A DNA stretch of 64,000 nt. It comes from Nocardioides sp. L-11A (GTDB lineage Bacteria > Actinomycetota > Actinomycetes > Propionibacteriales > Nocardioidaceae). A program made the position numbers and the translations under genes. The DNA is taken from positions 5,580,001 through 5,644,000 of the forward strand of contig CP124680.1 in NCBI GenBank assembly GCA_029961745.1, given 5' to 3'. The notes beneath the pieces were generated by a model. That model was given only the letters and a program-made list of their open reading frames with translations, did no database searches and was not told the DNA's origin. Below, one piece after another: positions 26,115 to 35,347 of this stretch (position 1 is its first letter; every line of letters starts with the position of its first letter).

Positions 26115-26402
26115 TCAGACGGTGGGTCGCAGGACCTTCGTCCGCAGGACGGACTCGTTGAGGGTCAGCTGGCGGTCGAGCTCGTCGACGGTCGCCGGAG
26201 CGGCGGTCAGCTTGATGATCGCGTAGATGCCCTCGGCGTTCTTCTTGATCTCGTACGCCAGGCGACGCTTGCCCCACACGTCGACGTTGTCGACCGTGCC
26301 GCCGTCGTTGCGGACGACGTTCAGGTACTTGTCGAGCGACGGCTGGACCGTCCGCTCGTCGAGGCTCGGGTCGAGGATGACCACGACTTCGTAGTTGCGC
26401 AA
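26115..26402 (-). CDS. rpsF: 30S ribosomal protein S6
   Basis: A 95-residue S6 starting [18 protein letters not shown], with [12 protein letters not shown] and a C-terminus [13 protein letters not shown] as in mycobacterial S6. I place the start at the TTG (26402): it matches the conserved N-terminus, and AGGAGG (complement of 26414-26419) lies 11 nt upstream. The in-frame GTG at 26414 overlaps that ribosome binding site, so it cannot use it. First gene of the operon. Confidence 0.95.
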   Translation of the reverse strand: MRNYEVVVILDPSLDERTVQPSLDKYLNVVRNDGGTVDNVDVWGKRRLAYEIKKNAEGIYAIIKLTAAPATVDELDRQLTLNESVLRTKVLRPTV

Positions 26403-26432
26403 AGCGGTCTCCACCTCCTCTGGACTCAGGCG

Positions 26433-26488
26433 GCCGCGGACTTTCCGCGGCAGGAGGGCCTTGCTTGCCCGCTGGTTCGGCCCAGCGG
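26433..26488 (-). promoter_or_regulatory. Structured leader upstream of rpsF, candidate S6:S18 autoregulatory element
   Basis: Between rpsF and the FHA-protease gene the transcript side shows two tight hairpins: a perfect 8-bp GCCGCGGA stem with a 3-base loop (26433-26440/26444-26451) and a 7-bp CCGCTGG stem with a 6-base loop (26469-26475/26482-26488). Many bacteria have an S6:S18-binding leader here. I did not fit the published consensus, so the call rests on position and structure. Confidence 0.4.
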
Positions 26489-26566
26489 ACGGTACGGCGC
26501 CGGTGGCACCGGACAGGAGAGGCTAACAGCGCGCGGGCGACCGGGCCGAATCGCGAGCCCCCGGAC

Positions 26567-26622
26567 CCGCCGACCCGGCGCATCTGAACGTCTGAGAACC
26601 GCCGACCCGGCGCGTTTGAACG
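26567..26622. repeat. 24-nt direct repeat in rpsF/FHA intergenic region
   Basis: CCGCCGACCCGGCGC(A/G)T(C/T)TGAACG occurs at 26567-26590 and 26599-26622 with two mismatches. The second copy forms the left arm of the terminator hairpin that follows, so a duplication of terminator-related sequence is likely. Confidence 0.6.
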
Positions 26623-26632
26623 CGCCGGGTCG
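26603..26632 (-). terminator. Terminator hairpin after FHA-protease gene
   Basis: A perfect 12-bp stem (CGACCCGGCGCG and complement) with loop TTTGAA, 29 bases past the stop of the FHA-protease gene on the minus strand. No T-run follows; the stem strength and position support the call. Confidence 0.65.
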
Positions 26633-26661
26633 ATGGGGAGCACTCACCCCGGGCGGGGCTC

Positions 26662-28671
26662 CTACCCGAACAGCACCGGGTTGCGGATCGACGAGTCGTC
26701 GATGACCAGCACGGCGATCGCACCCCCCAGCCCCTCGGGTACGTCGAGCGACACCGCCGCGCAGACGTCGTCGGAGCCGAGGTCCCACGCACCGTCGAGC
26801 GAGCCGAGCAGCTCACCGTCGGGGTTGTACAGCTCGATCGTGAACGGGGTGCCGTCGGGCAGCCCGCTGACGGCGAAGTGCGCGTACAGCGTGGTCGGGA
26901 GCACCACGCCGGTGAGCACCTGCGGGTCGTCCATGGTGCTGGTCGTCGAGCAGTCGCTGTTGCCGTCGGCGCTCCAGCCGGCGGGGGAGGCCGTGGCCTG
27001 GCCCATCGGGTCGGCGGGTGGCTCCGGCAGGTCGTCGAGGTACGGCGACACATAGTCCGGGTCGCCGCCGTCCTGGGCGATCTCGACGATGTCGTCGCTC
27101 AGGTTGACCGGTCGGATCCTGGCCGAGCCGCCGGTGAAGGCGCCCCCCTCGCCGCTGTCGCCGATGGTGGCCTCCGTGACGACGGCGCTGTTGACGCCGA
27201 CGAGCTCGCCGTCGTCGTTGATCGAGGCGCCGCCGGAGTTGCCGGAGCCGATCCGGATGTCGCTGTCGATCCAGGCCCGGTTGCCGGGGACGGCGGTCTC
27301 GGTGAGGAAGGTGGACACGACGCCGCGGGTGACGGTGAGCGCCCGGTCGAGGCCGTCGCCGGACGCGACGTGCGCCACGGCCGGGAAGCCGAGCGCGGTG
27401 AGCTCGTCGCCGGTGCGCAGGTCGTCGCTGTCGCCGAGCGGGACGGGCGGGGGCAGGTCGAGGTCCTCCTGGTCGATCGCCTTGCCGTCCGCGTCGGCGG
27501 TGATCCGCAGGACCGCGAGGTCCAGGACGCCGTCGGCGACGATCGCCTCCGCGGTGTACGACGGCGCGGCGGGCTTGTCGTCCTCGGCGGAGGTGAGCGC
27601 GACCAGCAGGCCCGCGGGGTCGTCGCTGGGCGGCAGCTGGCCGGGTGCGCTGGGCTTGCCGACGTGGGCGTTGGTGAGGATCAGGCCGTCCTCGCTGATG
27701 ATCGTGCCGGAGCCGGTGTAGATCGGCTCGCCGCTGTCGTCGACGGCGATGATCAGCACGCTCGCCAGCTTGGCCCGGTCGAGCTCCTCGGTGCTCAGGC
27801 CGGCGGTCTCGGTCGGGCCGCCCCCGCCGCCGGAGTCGTCGTCGCCCAGGAGGACCGCTGCGGTGACGCCGCCGCCGACCAGGACCAGGGCCGCGACGAT
27901 GCCGCCGACCACCGCGGCGGTACGCCGGCGCTTCTTCTTGGCGATGGACTTCTGCGCCGCCCCGGCGGCCACGATCGGGACCACCTCGACCTCGGCGCCC
28001 GCGGTGGGGTGGCCGAGCATGAGCGTGGTCGGGTCCTCGAGCCGGCGCTGGGTGACCCGGTCCTCCTCGAGGAAGGTGCCGGCACTCGACCGGTCGACGT
28101 ACCACCAGCCGTCGGGGCGGCCCTCGACCACGCCGTGCAGCCGGGAGACGGACGGGTCGTCGATCACGACCTCGTTGCCCGGGTCGCGGCCGATCCGGAC
28201 GACGACGCCGGGCGGGAACCGGCGCGACGTGCCGCCGGCGCGGACCAGGAGGCCGGGCCCGTTGCCGAACCCGGGTGCGCCACCCGGGCCGGGCGCGACA
28301 GGCCCGACGGCGCCGGGCAGCATCGTCTGCTCGAGGGCGGGCGGGGGCAGGACCGGCGCGGGCGCGACCGGGCGGGGGGCTGCTGCCGGGGTCAGCGTCA
28401 GCTCCTCGCCGTTGGCGCCGCCGCACCGGACGACCGTCGGGCCGCCCAGCCGGACCTCGCTCACCCGGTTGCCCTGGAGGAAGGTGCCGCCGCTGGAGCC
28501 GACGTCGACGAGCACCCAGCCGGAGCCGTCCGAGCGCAGCTCGGCGTGCCGACGGGACGCCGAGGGCGCGGTGAGGAGGATGTCGGAGCCGGCGTCGCGC
28601 CCGATGGTGACGACGCGGGGCTCCTCGAACGACCAGGTCCGGCCGCCCGCGGAGACGTGGAGAGTGCTCAC
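26662..28671 (-). CDS. Membrane-anchored protein: two FHA domains, one TM helix, trypsin-like serine protease
   Basis: A 669-residue protein. FHA 1 lies at about residues 1-90 (IGRD near 23-26, SASRRH near 37-42) and FHA 2 at about 145-220 (IGRDPGNE, SVSRLHG). A basic stretch KKKRRR is followed by one TM helix (VVGGIVAALVLVGGGVTAAVLL) and an extracytoplasmic chymotrypsin/DegP-like domain with all three catalytic motifs: TNAHVG (His), LDLAVLRI (Asp) and GSGNSGGAS (Ser). FHA domains bind phosphothreonine, so an inside Ser/Thr-kinase signal could control an outside protease. GTG start 28671; divergent from nfo by 66 nt. Confidence 0.88.
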   Translation of the reverse strand: MSTLHVSAGGRTWSFEEPRVVTIGRDAGSDILLTAPSASRRHAELRSDGSGWVLVDVGSSGGTFLQGNRVSEVRLGGPTVVRCGGANGEELTLTPAAAPRPVAPAPVLPPPALEQTMLPGAVGPVAPGPGGAPGFGNGPGLLVRAGGTSRRFPPGVVVRIGRDPGNEVVIDDPSVSRLHGVVEGRPDGWWYVDRSSAGTFLEEDRVTQRRLEDPTTLMLGHPTAGAEVEVVPIVAAGAAQKSIAKKKRRRTAAVVGGIVAALVLVGGGVTAAVLLGDDDSGGGGGPTETAGLSTEELDRAKLASVLIIAVDDSGEPIYTGSGTIISEDGLILTNAHVGKPSAPGQLPPSDDPAGLLVALTSAEDDKPAAPSYTAEAIVADGVLDLAVLRITADADGKAIDQEDLDLPPPVPLGDSDDLRTGDELTALGFPAVAHVASGDGLDRALTVTRGVVSTFLTETAVPGNRAWIDSDIRIGSGNSGGASINDDGELVGVNSAVVTEATIGDSGEGGAFTGGSARIRPVNLSDDIVEIAQDGGDPDYVSPYLDDLPEPPADPMGQATASPAGWSADGNSDCSTTSTMDDPQVLTGVVLPTTLYAHFAVSGLPDGTPFTIELYNPDGELLGSLDGAWDLGSDDVCAAVSLDVPEGLGGAIAVLVIDDSSIRNPVLFG

Positions 28672-28737
28672 GCGAGGAAGGTAATGCCCCGGGGCTCCGA
28701 TCCACGAGTGTCGCCGCCGGTCGATACGGTGGCGATC

Positions 28738-29535
28738 ATGAGCGAGTTGCGCATCGGAGCCCATGTCGACCAGACCGACCCGATCGCCGAGGCGGCCGCC
28801 CGCAACGCCCCGCTGGTGCAGTTCTTCCTCGGCAACCCGCAGTCCTACAAGGGCCCCGTCCTGTCGTACGACGGCGGCCCGGCCGCCCTCCGCGCCGCTG
28901 CCGAGGCGGCCGGCGTCGACCTCTACGTGCACGCGCCGTACCTCATCAACGTCGCCACGACCAACAACCGTCAGCGGATCCCCAGCCGCAAGCTGCTGCA
29001 GCAGCACATGGACGCCGCCGCCGAGCTCGGCGCCAAGGGGCTGATCGTCCACGGCGGCCACGTGACCGACGACGACGATCCCGCGAAGGGCTTCGACAAC
29101 TGGCGCAAGGCCATCGAGGCCACGGACCTCAAGATCCCGCTGCTCATCGAGAACACCGCGGGCGGCACCAACGCGATGACCCGCTACCTCGACCGGATCA
29201 AGGGCACCTGGGACGCCATCGCCTCCGCCGAGGGCGCCGACCTGGTCGGCTTCTGCCTCGACACCTGCCACGCCCACGCGGGCGGCAACGCGCTGGAGAC
29301 CATCGTCGACGACGTCCGCGCGATCACCGGCCGCATCGACCTGGTCCACGCCAACGACAGTCGCGACGCGTTCGACTCCGGCGCCGACCGGCACGCCAAC
29401 TTCGGCGCCGGCCAGATCGACCCCGACCTGCTCGCTCAGGTCGTCCGCGACGCCGGCGCCCCCGTCGTGTGCGAGACGCCGGGTGGAGCCGACGAGCACG
29501 TCGCCGACTTCGCCTGGCTGCGCGAGCGGGTCTGA
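28738..29535 (+). CDS. nfo: Deoxyribonuclease IV (AP endonuclease, Nfo family)
   Basis: A 265-residue TIM-barrel AP endonuclease. Metal-ligand segments typical of the family are present: IGAHV at the start, LYVHAPYLIN, LIVHGGH, IENTAGG, FCLDTCHAHAGG and HANDSRDAFDSGADRHANFGAG. It cuts 5' to abasic sites in base excision repair using zinc ions. Length matches actinobacterial End/Nfo proteins, which are shorter than E. coli Nfo. The ATG at 28738 is the first in frame after the divergent promoter space. Confidence 0.95.
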   Translation: MSELRIGAHVDQTDPIAEAAARNAPLVQFFLGNPQSYKGPVLSYDGGPAALRAAAEAAGVDLYVHAPYLINVATTNNRQRIPSRKLLQQHMDAAAELGAKGLIVHGGHVTDDDDPAKGFDNWRKAIEATDLKIPLLIENTAGGTNAMTRYLDRIKGTWDAIASAEGADLVGFCLDTCHAHAGGNALETIVDDVRAITGRIDLVHANDSRDAFDSGADRHANFGAGQIDPDLLAQVVRDAGAPVVCETPGGADEHVADFAWLRERV

Positions 29536-29548
29536 GCCGGGCCGGTCG

Positions 29549-32500
29549 TCAGCGGCCAGCCATCAGGTCGAGCTGTCGTTCGAGCGCCGCCGCGGAGGAC
29601 CGGAAGCCGGCGACGCTGTCCAGCTTGATCTGCTCGTAGCCACGGATGCCGTCGGGCAGGTCCACGAGCTCCTGGACGACGTCCGCCGTCGGGCCTCGCA
29701 ACTGGACCACGGCCCGCTCCACCAGGTCACGATAGAGCTCGGGAAGCTCCCGTTCGACCCGTCGCACCTCGCCGCGTCCGAACGGATCGAAGCGGGTCCC
29801 CCGCAGGCCCCGGAACGCGTACAGCACCCGGAAGACGACGCGGAACCACGGCCCCACCGCGATCTTGCGCCGTACGCCGAGGGCCCGCAGGATCGGCGGA
29901 TGCAGGCGGTAGGTGAAGCGTGCGTCCGCACCGAACGTCTCCCGGACCTGCTGGGCGAGCTCGGGGTCGAGGGAGAGCCGGGCGACCTCGTACTCGTCCT
30001 TGTAGGCCATCAGCTTGTACAGCTGACGGGCGTAGGAGTAGGCGAGCCGCCCGGTGGTGCCGAAGGCGTCCCGCTCCGCTCGCGCGACCCTCTCGACGTC
30101 GTGGCGGTAGCGGGCGGCGTACGCCTTGCCCTGGTAGGCCGTCAGGTCCCGCGCCCGCGCGTCGAGCAGGCGCTCCAGGTCGTCGTCACCCGGATCGTCG
30201 GGTGGCATCAGCGGCTCCCGCTCCGGGGTCCTCGCCCTGGCGGTCATCGCCGCGCGAACGCCGTCCGGATCGGCGACATAGCGCCGCCCCCATCGGAACG
30301 CCTGCAGGTTGCGCGCGACCGCGACGTCGTTCAGGGTGAGGGCCTGCTCCATGGTGGCCGGGCTGATCGGCAGCGCGCCGGCCTGCACCGCCGCTCCGAC
30401 GAGGAAGACGTTCGCATACTGGTCGTCTCCGAGCAGCGCGAGCGCCGCCTCCCGGGCATCGACCACAACGGCGTGCTCGCGGCGGGTCCGGCTCAGCACG
30501 CGCTCCACCGTGGCGCCGATCTCGGGGAAGGCCGAGCTCGGATCGCTCACCATGCGCCCCGTCGGCACCCGCGACGTCGAGAGCACCGCGATGGAACGGT
30601 CCACGGCGGCCGCCTCGAGGTGGGTGTCGTCAGCCGCGACCAGCAGGTCGCAGCCCAGATAGAGGTCGCACTGCCCGGGATCCACCTTGTTGGCACCCTG
30701 GAAGGGCGTCAGCCCGAGACGGACGTCGGAGACGACGGCACCGCCCTTCTGCGCCATGCCCATCTGGTCGAGGCCGCGCACGTACAGGCCTTCGATGGAC
30801 GCGGCGGTGGCGATGACCTGGGCGATGGTGACGACGCCCGTGCCGCCCATCCCGGTGATACGCAGGTTGAACCGGCTCACCCCGACGCGCACCTGCGGGT
30901 CCGGGAGGGACTCCGCCGCGAGGTCGCCGGAGGAGCCCGGAGCCGGTGCCGGACGTCCGCCGGCGGAGCCCGGTCTGACGCCGATGAAGGACGGGCAGTC
31001 CCCGTCGAGGCAGGAGAGGTCGGTGTTGCACGAGGCCTGATGGATCCGGGTCTTGCGGCCGAACTCCGTCTCGACCGGCTGGACCGACAGGCAGTTCGAC
31101 TTGACCCCGCAGTCGCCGCAGCCCTCGCACACCCGCTCGTTGATCATGACCCGCGTCGTCGCTTCGGGGACGCGGCCGCGCTTCCGCTTGCGGCGGAGCT
31201 CGGTCGCGCACTCCTGGTCGTTCACGATCACGGTGACGCCGTCGACGCCGGCCAGCTCCTCCTGCACAGCGACCAACCTGTCCCGGTGCACGACCTCGAC
31301 GTCGCGCGGCAGGCGGCTGCGCCGGTACTTCGCGGGATCGTCGGTGGTGACGACCGTCCTGGCGACGCCCTCGGCGGCCAGCGAGCGCACCAGGTCCGGG
31401 ACCGACATCACGCCGACGGCCTCCTGGCCGCCGGTCATGGCCACCGCGTCGTTGTAGAGGATCTTGTAGGTCATCCGCACGCCGGAGGCGATCGCGGCAC
31501 GGATCGCCAGACTGGCGGAGTGGTGGAAGGTGCCGTCGCCGACGTTCTGGATCAGGTGCTCCTGTCGCACGAAGGGAGCCATCCCGATCCAGCTCGCGCC
31601 CTCGCCACCCATCTGGGTGAAGCCGATGGCGGTGCCGACCCGCTCCTCGGGCATCAGCGCGGCCAGGGCCGAGCAGCCGATCCCCATCCCCACCAGCGTG
31701 CCCGGGGGCACCTGGGTCGAGCGGTTGTGCGGACATCCCGAGCAGAAGTACGGCGTGCGGCTGGCCACCGGCAGCAGCGGACGGCCGCCCGCGGGGCTGC
31801 CATCCGCCGGCAGCCGGCGGTCGCCGGGCAGCCGTGGTGCCAGAGCCCCCGCGATCAGTGCGGGTGGCAGATCAGCATGGGTGCGGAACAGCTCCCTGCC
31901 GTCAGGGGTTCGGCGGCCACAGATCCGCGGAGCATCTACACGGCCGTACAGGAGGTCCTTGAGGGCCGCCTCGATGCAGGAGCGCTTCTCCTCGACGACC
32001 ACGATCTCGTCGAGCCCGTGGCGGAACCGCTCCACGATCCCCGGCTCCAGCGGGGAGATCATGCGCAGCTTGAGCAGACGGATTCCGGTACCTGCGAGGT
32101 TCGAGGGGTCCAGGCCGAGGAGGGTCAGGGCCTGGCACACGTCCAGGTAGGTCGCCCCGGCGGCGACGATGCCCACCCGCGCGTCGGGATCGCCGGAGAT
32201 CACGTCGAGTCCGTTGGCCGCCGCGTAGCGGCGGGCGAGCTCGACCCGTTCGTTCATCAGTGACCGTTCCAGCCGGCCCAGCTGCGGCTGCAGGAAATGC
32301 GCGGACACCTCGTGGACGAACTCCGTGCCGTCGATCTCCCGGCTCGGGACCACCGGCTGGAACGGAGCCTCGCCCAGCCGGACCGTGGCGGCCCCGTCGA
32401 CGACATTGGTAGCGAGCTTCAGACCGGTCCACAGGCCGCAGAACCGCGACATCGCGATCCCGTGCAGACCCAGGTCCAAGATGTCCTGCGGGTCGGCGGG

Positions 32501-33025
32501 AACCAGCACGGGCATCCCGATCTCCGCCATGGCGACCTCGGAGGCGCTGGGCACGGTCGACGACTTCGCGATCGAGTCGTCACCGACGAGGACCAGCACA
32601 CCACCGTCGGGATCGGCACCCGCGAGATTCCCGTGGCGCAGCGCGTCGGTGGCCCGATCCAGACCGGGCGCCTTCCCGTACCAGATCCCCACGACGCCGT
32701 CCGCGGTCCGGTCGGGCGAGGCCGAGGCCAGCTGGGAGCCCAGGACCGCGTCGGCCGCGAGCTCCTCGTTGACCGAGGGCCGCAGGACGACGCCCGCCGC
32801 CTCCATCAGGGTGGAGCGTCGGGCCATCTCGAGGTCGTAGCCGGCCAGAGGCGAGCCCTCGTAGCCGGCGACCAGGGTCCGCGTCGCGCGACCTGCGGCG
32901 GTGTCGATGCGGTGCTGGTCGAGAGGGATCCGGACCAGTGCCTGCAGGCCCGACAGATGGAGCTCGCCCGATCGCCGCTCGTAGCGGTCGGCCAGGGCGA
33001 CATGCCGGCGGGTGGAGGCGCCCAT
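29549..33025 (-). CDS. Indolepyruvate:ferredoxin oxidoreductase, fused alpha-beta (IorA-IorB) type
   Basis: A 1158-residue single-chain enzyme. It has pyruvate-ferredoxin-oxidoreductase-type N-terminal domains, a TPP-binding region near residue 495 (QNVGDGTFHHSAS, then ILYND), a ferredoxin-like iron-sulphur cluster region near 631-665 (CEGCGDCGVKSNC, later SCLDGDCPSF), a gamma-type KOR domain from about 720 (GMGGTGVVTIAQVI, MGMAQKGGAVVSD) and a long C-terminal extension found in such bacterial fusions. It oxidatively decarboxylates aryl-2-oxo acids to acyl-CoA with ferredoxin as acceptor. The next gene upstream is 2 nt away. Last gene of the catabolic operon, pointing to an arylpyruvate-like intermediate. 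Confidence 0.92.
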   Translation of the reverse strand: MGASTRRHVALADRYERRSGELHLSGLQALVRIPLDQHRIDTAAGRATRTLVAGYEGSPLAGYDLEMARRSTLMEAAGVVLRPSVNEELAADAVLGSQLASASPDRTADGVVGIWYGKAPGLDRATDALRHGNLAGADPDGGVLVLVGDDSIAKSSTVPSASEVAMAEIGMPVLVPADPQDILDLGLHGIAMSRFCGLWTGLKLATNVVDGAATVRLGEAPFQPVVPSREIDGTEFVHEVSAHFLQPQLGRLERSLMNERVELARRYAAANGLDVISGDPDARVGIVAAGATYLDVCQALTLLGLDPSNLAGTGIRLLKLRMISPLEPGIVERFRHGLDEIVVVEEKRSCIEAALKDLLYGRVDAPRICGRRTPDGRELFRTHADLPPALIAGALAPRLPGDRRLPADGSPAGGRPLLPVASRTPYFCSGCPHNRSTQVPPGTLVGMGIGCSALAALMPEERVGTAIGFTQMGGEGASWIGMAPFVRQEHLIQNVGDGTFHHSASLAIRAAIASGVRMTYKILYNDAVAMTGGQEAVGVMSVPDLVRSLAAEGVARTVVTTDDPAKYRRSRLPRDVEVVHRDRLVAVQEELAGVDGVTVIVNDQECATELRRKRKRGRVPEATTRVMINERVCEGCGDCGVKSNCLSVQPVETEFGRKTRIHQASCNTDLSCLDGDCPSFIGVRPGSAGGRPAPAPGSSGDLAAESLPDPQVRVGVSRFNLRITGMGGTGVVTIAQVIATAASIEGLYVRGLDQMGMAQKGGAVVSDVRLGLTPFQGANKVDPGQCDLYLGCDLLVAADDTHLEAAAVDRSIAVLSTSRVPTGRMVSDPSSAFPEIGATVERVLSRTRREHAVVVDAREAALALLGDDQYANVFLVGAAVQAGALPISPATMEQALTLNDVAVARNLQAFRWGRRYVADPDGVRAAMTARARTPEREPLMPPDDPGDDDLERLLDARARDLTAYQGKAYAARYRHDVERVARAERDAFGTTGRLAYSYARQLYKLMAYKDEYEVARLSLDPELAQQVRETFGADARFTYRLHPPILRALGVRRKIAVGPWFRVVFRVLYAFRGLRGTRFDPFGRGEVRRVERELPELYRDLVERAVVQLRGPTADVVQELVDLPDGIRGYEQIKLDSVAGFRSSAAALERQLDLMAGR

Positions 33026-33027
33026 GC

Positions 33028-33795
33028 CTACGCCCCACCCGCCAGGCCGCCGTCCGGCAGGGGGACGGGGGACGGCAGCGGATCAGCGGTCAGCACGGTC
33101 CTGGCCGACCTGCTCAGATGACGGGCGAGATGGACGTCCCAGTACAGGGCACAGCACGTGGCTCCCGACCGCCAGACGGAGGCGACGTCGGAGGGATCGG
33201 GAACGCCCCAGCCGAACTCGACTCCGAGCCCGGCCAACGTGGTGATCACCTCGTGCAGCACCTCGTCGAATCCGCCGGGCCCGCCGCCCTCCTGTTCATA
33301 GTCGTCGCGCAGGTCCTTGGGGCCGAGCCAGAAGGTCGTCACGCACTGCGCCGCGGCGATCTGCTCGAGGGACCGCACCACGTCCATGGTCTCGACGATG
33401 ATGCTGACCGCGGGCTCGCGCTCGTACGAGGTGCCCCAGGCGGTTCCGGGTGTCACCTGGCGCGGCCTCCGCCCAGCGGGCGGATAGCTGAGCCAGGCGC
33501 ACGCCTGCTGGATCTCCCGCAACGTCCGCACCCGGGGGACGACGATCTCGTCCACGCCCATGTTGGCGTAGGTCAACAGCATGTCCGGCTCCTGGTTCTG
33601 GACACGGACCGCCGTTCGCGTCGCGCTGCCCGAGAGTCGACCGACCACCTCGCCGACCTGGACCGGCGTGAGTCCCGTGTTCTCCGCGTCCAGCCACAGG
33701 AAGTCCAGGCCGGCCTGCGCGACGGAGTCGATCAGCACCGGGTCGACCGAGGAGGTGAGCAGGCCCAGTTGGCGCGACCTCGGCGTCCTAGCCAT
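33028..33795 (-). CDS. HpcH/HpaI-family aldolase
   Basis: A 255-residue aldolase of the HpcH/HpaI (2,4-dihydroxyhept-2-ene-1,7-dioate) family: GLDFLWLDAENTGLTPVQV near the N-terminus, GVDEIVVPRVRT for the substrate/metal loop, and SIIVETMDVVRSLEQI with the metal-binding Glu. These class II enzymes cleave or form 2-oxo-acid aldols with a divalent metal. The ATG at 33795 lies inside the end of the upstream gene (8-nt overlap); an in-frame GTG at 33804 is an alternative. Its pyruvate-like product could link to the ferredoxin oxidoreductase downstream. Confidence 0.82.
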   Translation of the reverse strand: MARTPRSRQLGLLTSSVDPVLIDSVAQAGLDFLWLDAENTGLTPVQVGEVVGRLSGSATRTAVRVQNQEPDMLLTYANMGVDEIVVPRVRTLREIQQACAWLSYPPAGRRPRQVTPGTAWGTSYEREPAVSIIVETMDVVRSLEQIAAAQCVTTFWLGPKDLRDDYEQEGGGPGGFDEVLHEVITTLAGLGVEFGWGVPDPSDVASVWRSGATCCALYWDVHLARHLSRSARTVLTADPLPSPVPLPDGGLAGGA

Positions 33796-35347
33796 GGCTG
33801 CCACCGAGCCGCGAGAGGACGTTGCGGGTGATACGCGCGACCAGCGGATCGCCGCCCTCCAACCCGTGGACCCAGTCTGTGCAGCCGGTGGTGAACACGG
33901 TGCCTCCCTCGGTGTAGATCCCCATCACCGCCTGGCCGTGTCCCAACCGGACGGCCGCCGGGTCGTCGGCCTCTTCGGCCCGTTCGCGGTCGACGCCGAG
34001 CACGCGCCAACGGGTGTAGGCCAGGTCGGACATTCCCCCGTTGACACCTTCCGTGGTCGGCGGCAGGTCGCGCTTCGCCCAGAGCCGTGCCGGCGAGGTG
34101 GCCAGCACCTCGAACGACGTCGGCGTGCCGTCGGCATGCGTGGGTCGGGGCAGTCCGTCGGGCCCGTAGGTGAGCTCGCACCCGTCCGCCTCGTAGCCCA
34201 CCACCCCGTGCTTGGCGCCGAGCAGATCGCCGTACCTCAGGTCGGTCCCGTCGAAGATCCAATGGTCGGGTCGCCACACGTGGTAGCCGCCGGAGCCGCG
34301 CGGGGTCGCCTGACCGGCGCGGACGTAGCCGCCTCGGGTGAAGCTGACGCCGGTCAGGCGGTTCTCCGGCCGGCCGACGACCTGGTCCGACCACATCCCG
34401 GTCTGCAGCGGCGTGCCCCGCTCGGGGTCGGCGGTCGGCGCGGCGTACTTGTAGCAGGTCATCGCGCGTCCGTCGTCCTCGAGGCGGACCTGCCAGAAGA
34501 CCGCATTGCCCGTCAGGAAGGCCGCGTTCCCTCCGCGCGCGATGTAGTCCTCCATCGTGTCCCGCATGCCGGCCGACCAGTACTCGTCGTGCCCGACGCT
34601 GAGCACCAGCTGTCGGCCCTGGAGGATCTCGGGGCGCAGCTCGAGATCGGAGCTCACCGCGTAGTCGAACGCGAAGCCCTCCCGCTCGGCCCACGAGATG
34701 AAGGGCCGCTCCCACTGGTGGAACCCCGAGCCGTAGCACCACCCGGACACGCGATAGGCGTCGACCATCCCGCTCTGCTCGTCGAAGTCGGGGTCGTAGC
34801 GGCCCATCGCCGTCGCGGCGCGCAGCTGGATGTCGGGCGGGCGCGCCAGGAACCCGGGCGCCAAGGGTCGCTCCCAGGAGACCCGCACCCCGCCGGTGTA
34901 GAGGCTGCGACTGTGGTTCCAGTCGTTGTAGGCGTTGTAGGTCGTGTCGGTCAGCAGAAGCAGCGTGCGGGGACGCGTGGCCGGGGGGTCGGCACTGCGG
35001 ACCACGAAGTACGCCGGCTGATCGAGCTCGTCGAGCGACTTGTCGGCCCAGTTGAACCGGACCTCGTAGTAGCCCGGGGTCCAGTCGGGCGCGACCTCGA
35101 TCTCGAAGGAGACCGGCCAGCCGCAGCCACGCTCCCCGACGTCGTCGGGCACCTCACGGCGATGGCCCTCGATGCCACTGCGCGCCCACACGACCCGGCG
35201 GTTGGCGCCGCGACGGGCGATCTGGACGTCGAAGTGCGGCCGCTCCGCGCTGCAGTGCACCCGCACGGTCTGACCCGCCACGAAGCTCCGCCCACCGCCG
35301 ACATAGCCCTCGACGGCCGCCCTGAGCATGGTGTCCGGGGATCTCAC
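33788..35347 (-). CDS. N,N-dimethylformamidase large-subunit-like amidohydrolase
   Basis: A 519-residue protein with the hallmark GHDEYWS motif (HDEYWS at 253-258) and a TTYNAYNDWNHSRSLY stretch (135-150) of the dimethylformamidase beta-subunit family. The N-terminal 120 residues form a beta-sandwich-like domain (FVAGQTVRVHCSAERP, APDWTPGYYEVRF). Characterised dimethylformamidase hydrolyses DMF at a mononuclear iron held by two tyrosines and a glutamate, and pairs with a small subunit; no small-subunit gene is visible here. The GTG start overlaps the upstream stop by 4 nt. Probable role: hydrolysis of a small or N-substituted amide. Confidence 0.82.
   Translation of the reverse strand: MRSPDTMLRAAVEGYVGGGRSFVAGQTVRVHCSAERPHFDVQIARRGANRRVVWARSGIEGHRREVPDDVGERGCGWPVSFEIEVAPDWTPGYYEVRFNWADKSLDELDQPAYFVVRSADPPATRPRTLLLLTDTTYNAYNDWNHSRSLYTGGVRVSWERPLAPGFLARPPDIQLRAATAMGRYDPDFDEQSGMVDAYRVSGWCYGSGFHQWERPFISWAEREGFAFDYAVSSDLELRPEILQGRQLVLSVGHDEYWSAGMRDTMEDYIARGGNAAFLTGNAVFWQVRLEDDGRAMTCYKYAAPTADPERGTPLQTGMWSDQVVGRPENRLTGVSFTRGGYVRAGQATPRGSGGYHVWRPDHWIFDGTDLRYGDLLGAKHGVVGYEADGCELTYGPDGLPRPTHADGTPTSFEVLATSPARLWAKRDLPPTTEGVNGGMSDLAYTRWRVLGVDRERAEEADDPAAVRLGHGQAVMGIYTEGGTVFTTGCTDWVHGLEGGDPLVARITRNVLSRLGGSHG

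Noticed and set aside
29483..32263. Open frame of 926 codons on the plus strand
   Set aside because: Antisense to the indolepyruvate oxidoreductase gene, whose motifs are complete; the frame is a codon-bias shadow.
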